DNA from: Euryarchaeota archaeon UBA10
GTDB lineage: Archaea; Thermoplasmatota; Poseidoniia; Poseidoniales; Poseidoniaceae
DNA length: 8,938 nucleotides
NCBI GenBank assembly: GCA_002498185.1
Contig: DAGO01000103.1
Coordinates: forward strand, 4,254-13,191
Direction: 5' to 3'
The position numbers and the translations under genes are program-made. This document shows positions 7,401 through 8,938 of this stretch, piece by piece; the stretch's first letter is position 1; the number at the start of each line of letters is the position of its first letter. Below the pieces are notes generated by a model, which saw only the letters and a program-made list of their open reading frames with translations, was not told where the DNA came from and made no database searches.

Positions 7401-8938
7401 TCAGATATTATCTCAATTCCAGAATTTGGCGACGCCGATGGTATTCTCGCTCTCTCGTTCTTCCTTTCAGGAATGATTGATTTTGGTTCTTCAGTAAACG
7501 ATTTCGCAGTGGAGAGCATGGTCGATTTGGGCGATGCTTCGAATATTGCAAAGAATATGAGCCTTGGACTTAATTTGAAAACTGGCGAAGAATTCGATAT
7601 TACTTTGGACGTCAAAAAGGGAGTAAATGTTCCCAATGAACCTCGATGGGTTCATGGTATTTCGGGAGAAGTATTGGAAGCTACACAATTGGTATACAAT
7701 TATTCATTGATGCCTGAATTTACGGAAAGTTCCAGAACAGTTGTTAGCGATGCACTCGAAGACTTTAGAATTACAAAACAAGAACGTGATGATGTAATTC
7801 AAGCCCTGACATGGGGCGGATTATCCGATGCCGAATCATTGGTCGATGCTATGGAAGACGGATACATTTCGGCTAGAGAATTGAAATTATTGGATAACGC
7901 CACTTTGGAAGAAGAAGGTGTAACATTTGAACAAAGGCGTTCTTGGCACAGTAAGATATGGATGCCTCAACTTCCTGCTGGTTTGATCAAGCTAACTTAC
8001 ATGGTGGAAATTAATGATGAGGTGCCTCAATTTACTATTGAAGCATCGCTTGAAGGTTGGACACCTTCCCGCCCAGTACTCACTATCGAATTGAATGGAT
8101 TGACTAGAACTGATACGACGATGGTGCTCACAGGATTGGATACAGAACTTTCGCGGAATGTTAACATCAACGCTACAATATCCACAGAATCTGATTTAGT
8201 AATTCCAAGGACTACCATCGACATGTCATACAAGCTCGGTGAGAGATTAGAAAATGCTAGGATTTTGCAAAACAATCAATTGAGGGGAATTAGGACTGAA
8301 ATGATGATGTTCGATGTTCCACAGAATGCAACTTTGTATTCTAAGATTGGAGATATTTTGCAGGCTGATTTAACAGTCCCGCCTGCAGATAGAATCAATG
8401 GCCGTGATTCTGCAGATTCGATGATGTTACAACAATTAAGATTGGTAGATGGAGTCTGGTGGCCATCTACTATGTTCATCAGAGACGTCCCCGGAGAAAT
8501 GCATTTACTCGCTGCACCAGCTAGTAATTTCGATATTCATGAAGAGCGCTCATTCCAAGGAATGTTCGAGATGGCGTATTCTTCCAACAGTGATGAAATG
8601 GATCTATTTATTGAAACTAAAGGGAAATCACAGAACATACGAGGTAACAATTTGATGCTATCAGAAAATCTGCCTGACAGATTCACGATGGAAGTCACTG
8701 AAGACTATGGTGCAAGTATTTCGGCATCAGGTAACGGTGTTGAAAAATTGTATATTCGCAGAAGCAATTCTCAAATTCAAGATGGTGTAAACATTGTATC
8801 TGCTGAGTTGGTTGGAGAGAATCTCAAAGGAGCAGAAGTCCACATTTATCGCCCACTAGGCTACCCAGTTATTGTCGTAGATGGAATTACTGGTGGAAGA
8901 ATTGTAGCTACTGCACACACAGAAGTAGATGTCTTAGG
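4467..8938 (+). CDS. Very large secreted protein of unknown function (3' partial)
   Basis: Frame 3 is open without a stop from 4440 to the window end, giving at least 1490 codons from TTG 4467. In-frame ATG 4494 and ATG 4515 are alternative starts, so numbering may shift by up to 16. Residues 31-49 are a hydrophobic signal-peptide core with likely cleavage at VTA/DES. An acidic, probably helical stretch follows (50-100), then long beta-rich regions. Visible motifs are the DIDGDGSND loop (210-218, FG-GAP or calcium type), DIDGFRDLDE (410-419), DNNGNVDG (725-732), and only two cysteines (C374, C395), a probable disulfide. There is also a strongly hydrophobic amphipathic helix (about 631-663), a helical insert with two EF-hand-like loops (1095-1106 and 1127-1138), and more than a dozen N-x-S/T sequons. 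The composition is acidic. No catalytic motif is recognised. It resembles giant archaeal surface or adhesin-like proteins, and an enzyme or S-layer-associated role cannot be excluded. The C-terminus and any anchor lie outside the window. Confidence 0.85.
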   Translation, partial: MGVGTKLELMSTEGVRMLHRGVPQPLDSRKVAVVLVIVMLLPIFTPVTADESVGRDDFGVLAAMANALTEQRDSGEDELAHDSAEGILSALEARGREIGDGDALLATDGVIGDISMRETDPLEPSHPRPYVYLTDPNSHPDGWPNNLLDTLFELPPSFNDPLAIGANTYSVYVNYTARNNGPQHEAWEYGTFTGDILSLDGAGIFENAIDIDGDGSNDVAVGLSIVGLGTQGEGWGVQWSDGLIPTIEEIWIRPNFQWKVRVLDHNDPLWDDMASMEVSLMKGVAYDLTFTGDGESYALVIDSRFTQPPHDFQVRVGLDQMTLKVTETFTNIIQVLNIFNGGDESGLEVTSVSAPYAIMISNPNRNSANEQTDCEDSSWYDPIADHDAESRTHKCGYSVGIGYVHFKEPDIDGFRDLDEIGYIDVGLHPVLGDTLIPEEVDLVIRNDNAGENSFDNIEIFSDTDADLYFHYFEDRSAHIEEGGQFGNITDSRGWVRDMPKGTLPQEEIDAIFTLIGEAPGSSNLPGQMPNRLSLIISIKNYTADDSTNVADSTLLLDPSDNRWNSLILIAGTERIGKLEYVSTFQRHGYAIDSSSMEVEIVDLPEVVAVFGTFEIPSSNRIRVEFGTAPDLLSEVLDNVVLNLVEIILDLGTILNGLPEAIVGTAGESSGEIFVQMFDQVRETWSDGSTRSETTVSSLSLAIGSSPHPVMGKDHILLAEDLDYTDNNGNVDGKYGRINGPLVPVGMSVRMTDISGVSYSYNQDTDLRTISLSGVSGEELIIGHLTHFSNTTDGEVKQFASISNRPGNLTISQQGSVITYSATDEIGTITYSGEGDGQYNALRLNGLPSQFELELGDTLAMYAPDGIDSIEVQISNASTPLTMDDDHARFWIDQNIGEASMSLKLSNLTSVVLSPPQDPGALGPTGNSELVMNRTGSAPFSVLLEDVSDRNDEFLGLSGRIHLDPLPANVTLSLPSSENSDIISIPEFGDADGILALSFFLSGMIDFGSSVNDFAVESMVDLGDASNIAKNMSLGLNLKTGEEFDITLDVKKGVNVPNEPRWVHGISGEVLEATQLVYNYSLMPEFTESSRTVVSDALEDFRITKQERDDVIQALTWGGLSDAESLVDAMEDGYISARELKLLDNATLEEEGVTFEQRRSWHSKIWMPQLPAGLIKLTYMVEINDEVPQFTIEASLEGWTPSRPVLTIELNGLTRTDTTMVLTGLDTELSRNVNINATISTESDLVIPRTTIDMSYKLGERLENARILQNNQLRGIRTEMMMFDVPQNATLYSKIGDILQADLTVPPADRINGRDSADSMMLQQLRLVDGVWWPSTMFIRDVPGEMHLLAAPASNFDIHEERSFQGMFEMAYSSNSDEMDLFIETKGKSQNIRGNNLMLSENLPDRFTMEVTEDYGASISASGNGVEKLYIRRSNSQIQDGVNIVSAELVGENLKGAEVHIYRPLGYPVIVVDGITGGRIVATAHTEVDVL
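6858..7094 (+). repeat. Two adjacent degenerate beta repeats in the large secreted protein
   Basis: At protein level, 37-residue units at 6858-6968 and 6984-7094 align without gaps. Both have Pro at unit position 8, a hydrophobic residue at 11 and 13, a hydrophobic residue at 19, Tyr at 22, Ile at 27 or 28 and Ile at 30 or 31. The units start 42 residues apart. A third, looser copy is at 8652-8768 (ENLPDRF with the conserved Pro). They are likely beta-hairpin or sandwich modules. The similarity is too weak to be visible in the DNA, so it was judged by eye only. Confidence 0.4.
7749..7880 (+). repeat. Duplicated EF-hand-like helix-loop-helix segment
   Basis: Two 12-residue loops, DALEDFRITKQE (7749-7784) and DAMEDGYISARE (7845-7880), share D1, A2, E4, D5, I8 and E12 and start exactly 96 bases (32 residues) apart. 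They match the EF-hand pattern at positions 1, 5, 8 and 12, but position 3 is Leu or Met instead of Asp/Asn/Ser, and only the second has Gly at 6. The intervening sequence is predicted helical. Calcium binding is therefore plausible but uncertain. The pair is a local duplication inside an otherwise beta-rich protein. Confidence 0.55.

Noticed and set aside
6974..7636. A 220-codon open frame on the minus strand.
   Set aside because: It lies wholly opposite the giant + strand gene, is very Ser/Pro-rich as expected from the complement of Asp/Glu/Gly-rich codons, and shows no domain or ribosome binding site.

Overview
The window most likely comes from a planktonic marine archaeon of the Thermoplasmatota, in the style of Marine Group II (Poseidoniales). 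This is inferred from gene style, not from a marker gene. The signs are moderate GC, tightly packed co-directional genes, mostly non-ATG starts next to Shine-Dalgarno motifs, a short-form RNase Z, and secreted acidic proteins with PKD-like domains and many N-glycosylation sequons. Marine Group III or another euryarchaeal lineage is not excluded. No rRNA, tRNA, CRISPR array, transposase or insertion sequence is visible.

All five supported genes are on the + strand. (1) 2-685: the 3' part of a four-helix membrane protein with a Pro/Ala/Met-rich cytoplasmic N-terminus. It is open at the left edge, so its true start lies outside the window. (2) 759-1016: a small PRC-barrel protein, GTG start, behind a strong AGGAGGGG motif. 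(3) 1026-2099: ribonuclease Z, TTG start, with every metal-binding and catalytic residue of the family present. (4) 2106-4427: a secreted and membrane-anchored protein, TTG start, with an N-terminal beta region, about three PKD-like domains, one transmembrane helix and a cytoplasmic tail ending in a CxxC/CxxC zinc ribbon. (5) 4467-8938: a very large secreted protein of at least 1490 residues, open at the right edge.

Genes 2 to 4 are separated by only 9 and 6 bases and look like one operon. Gene 5 follows 39 bases after gene 4 (or up to 87, depending on its start). A compact hairpin with a GAAA tetraloop sits exactly on the stop codon of gene 4. The only obvious place for a promoter inside the window is the 73-base gap before gene 2.

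Functionally, a tRNA 3'-end processing enzyme and a small PRC-barrel protein are co-transcribed with cell-envelope proteins. I see no direct mechanistic link between them, and shared transcription may simply reflect genome compaction. The least explained material is gene 5. It has a signal peptide, several Asp-rich calcium-type loops, a single probable disulfide, a helical insert carrying two EF-hand-like loops 32 residues apart, and degenerate beta repeats. Its function is not recognisable from sequence alone.
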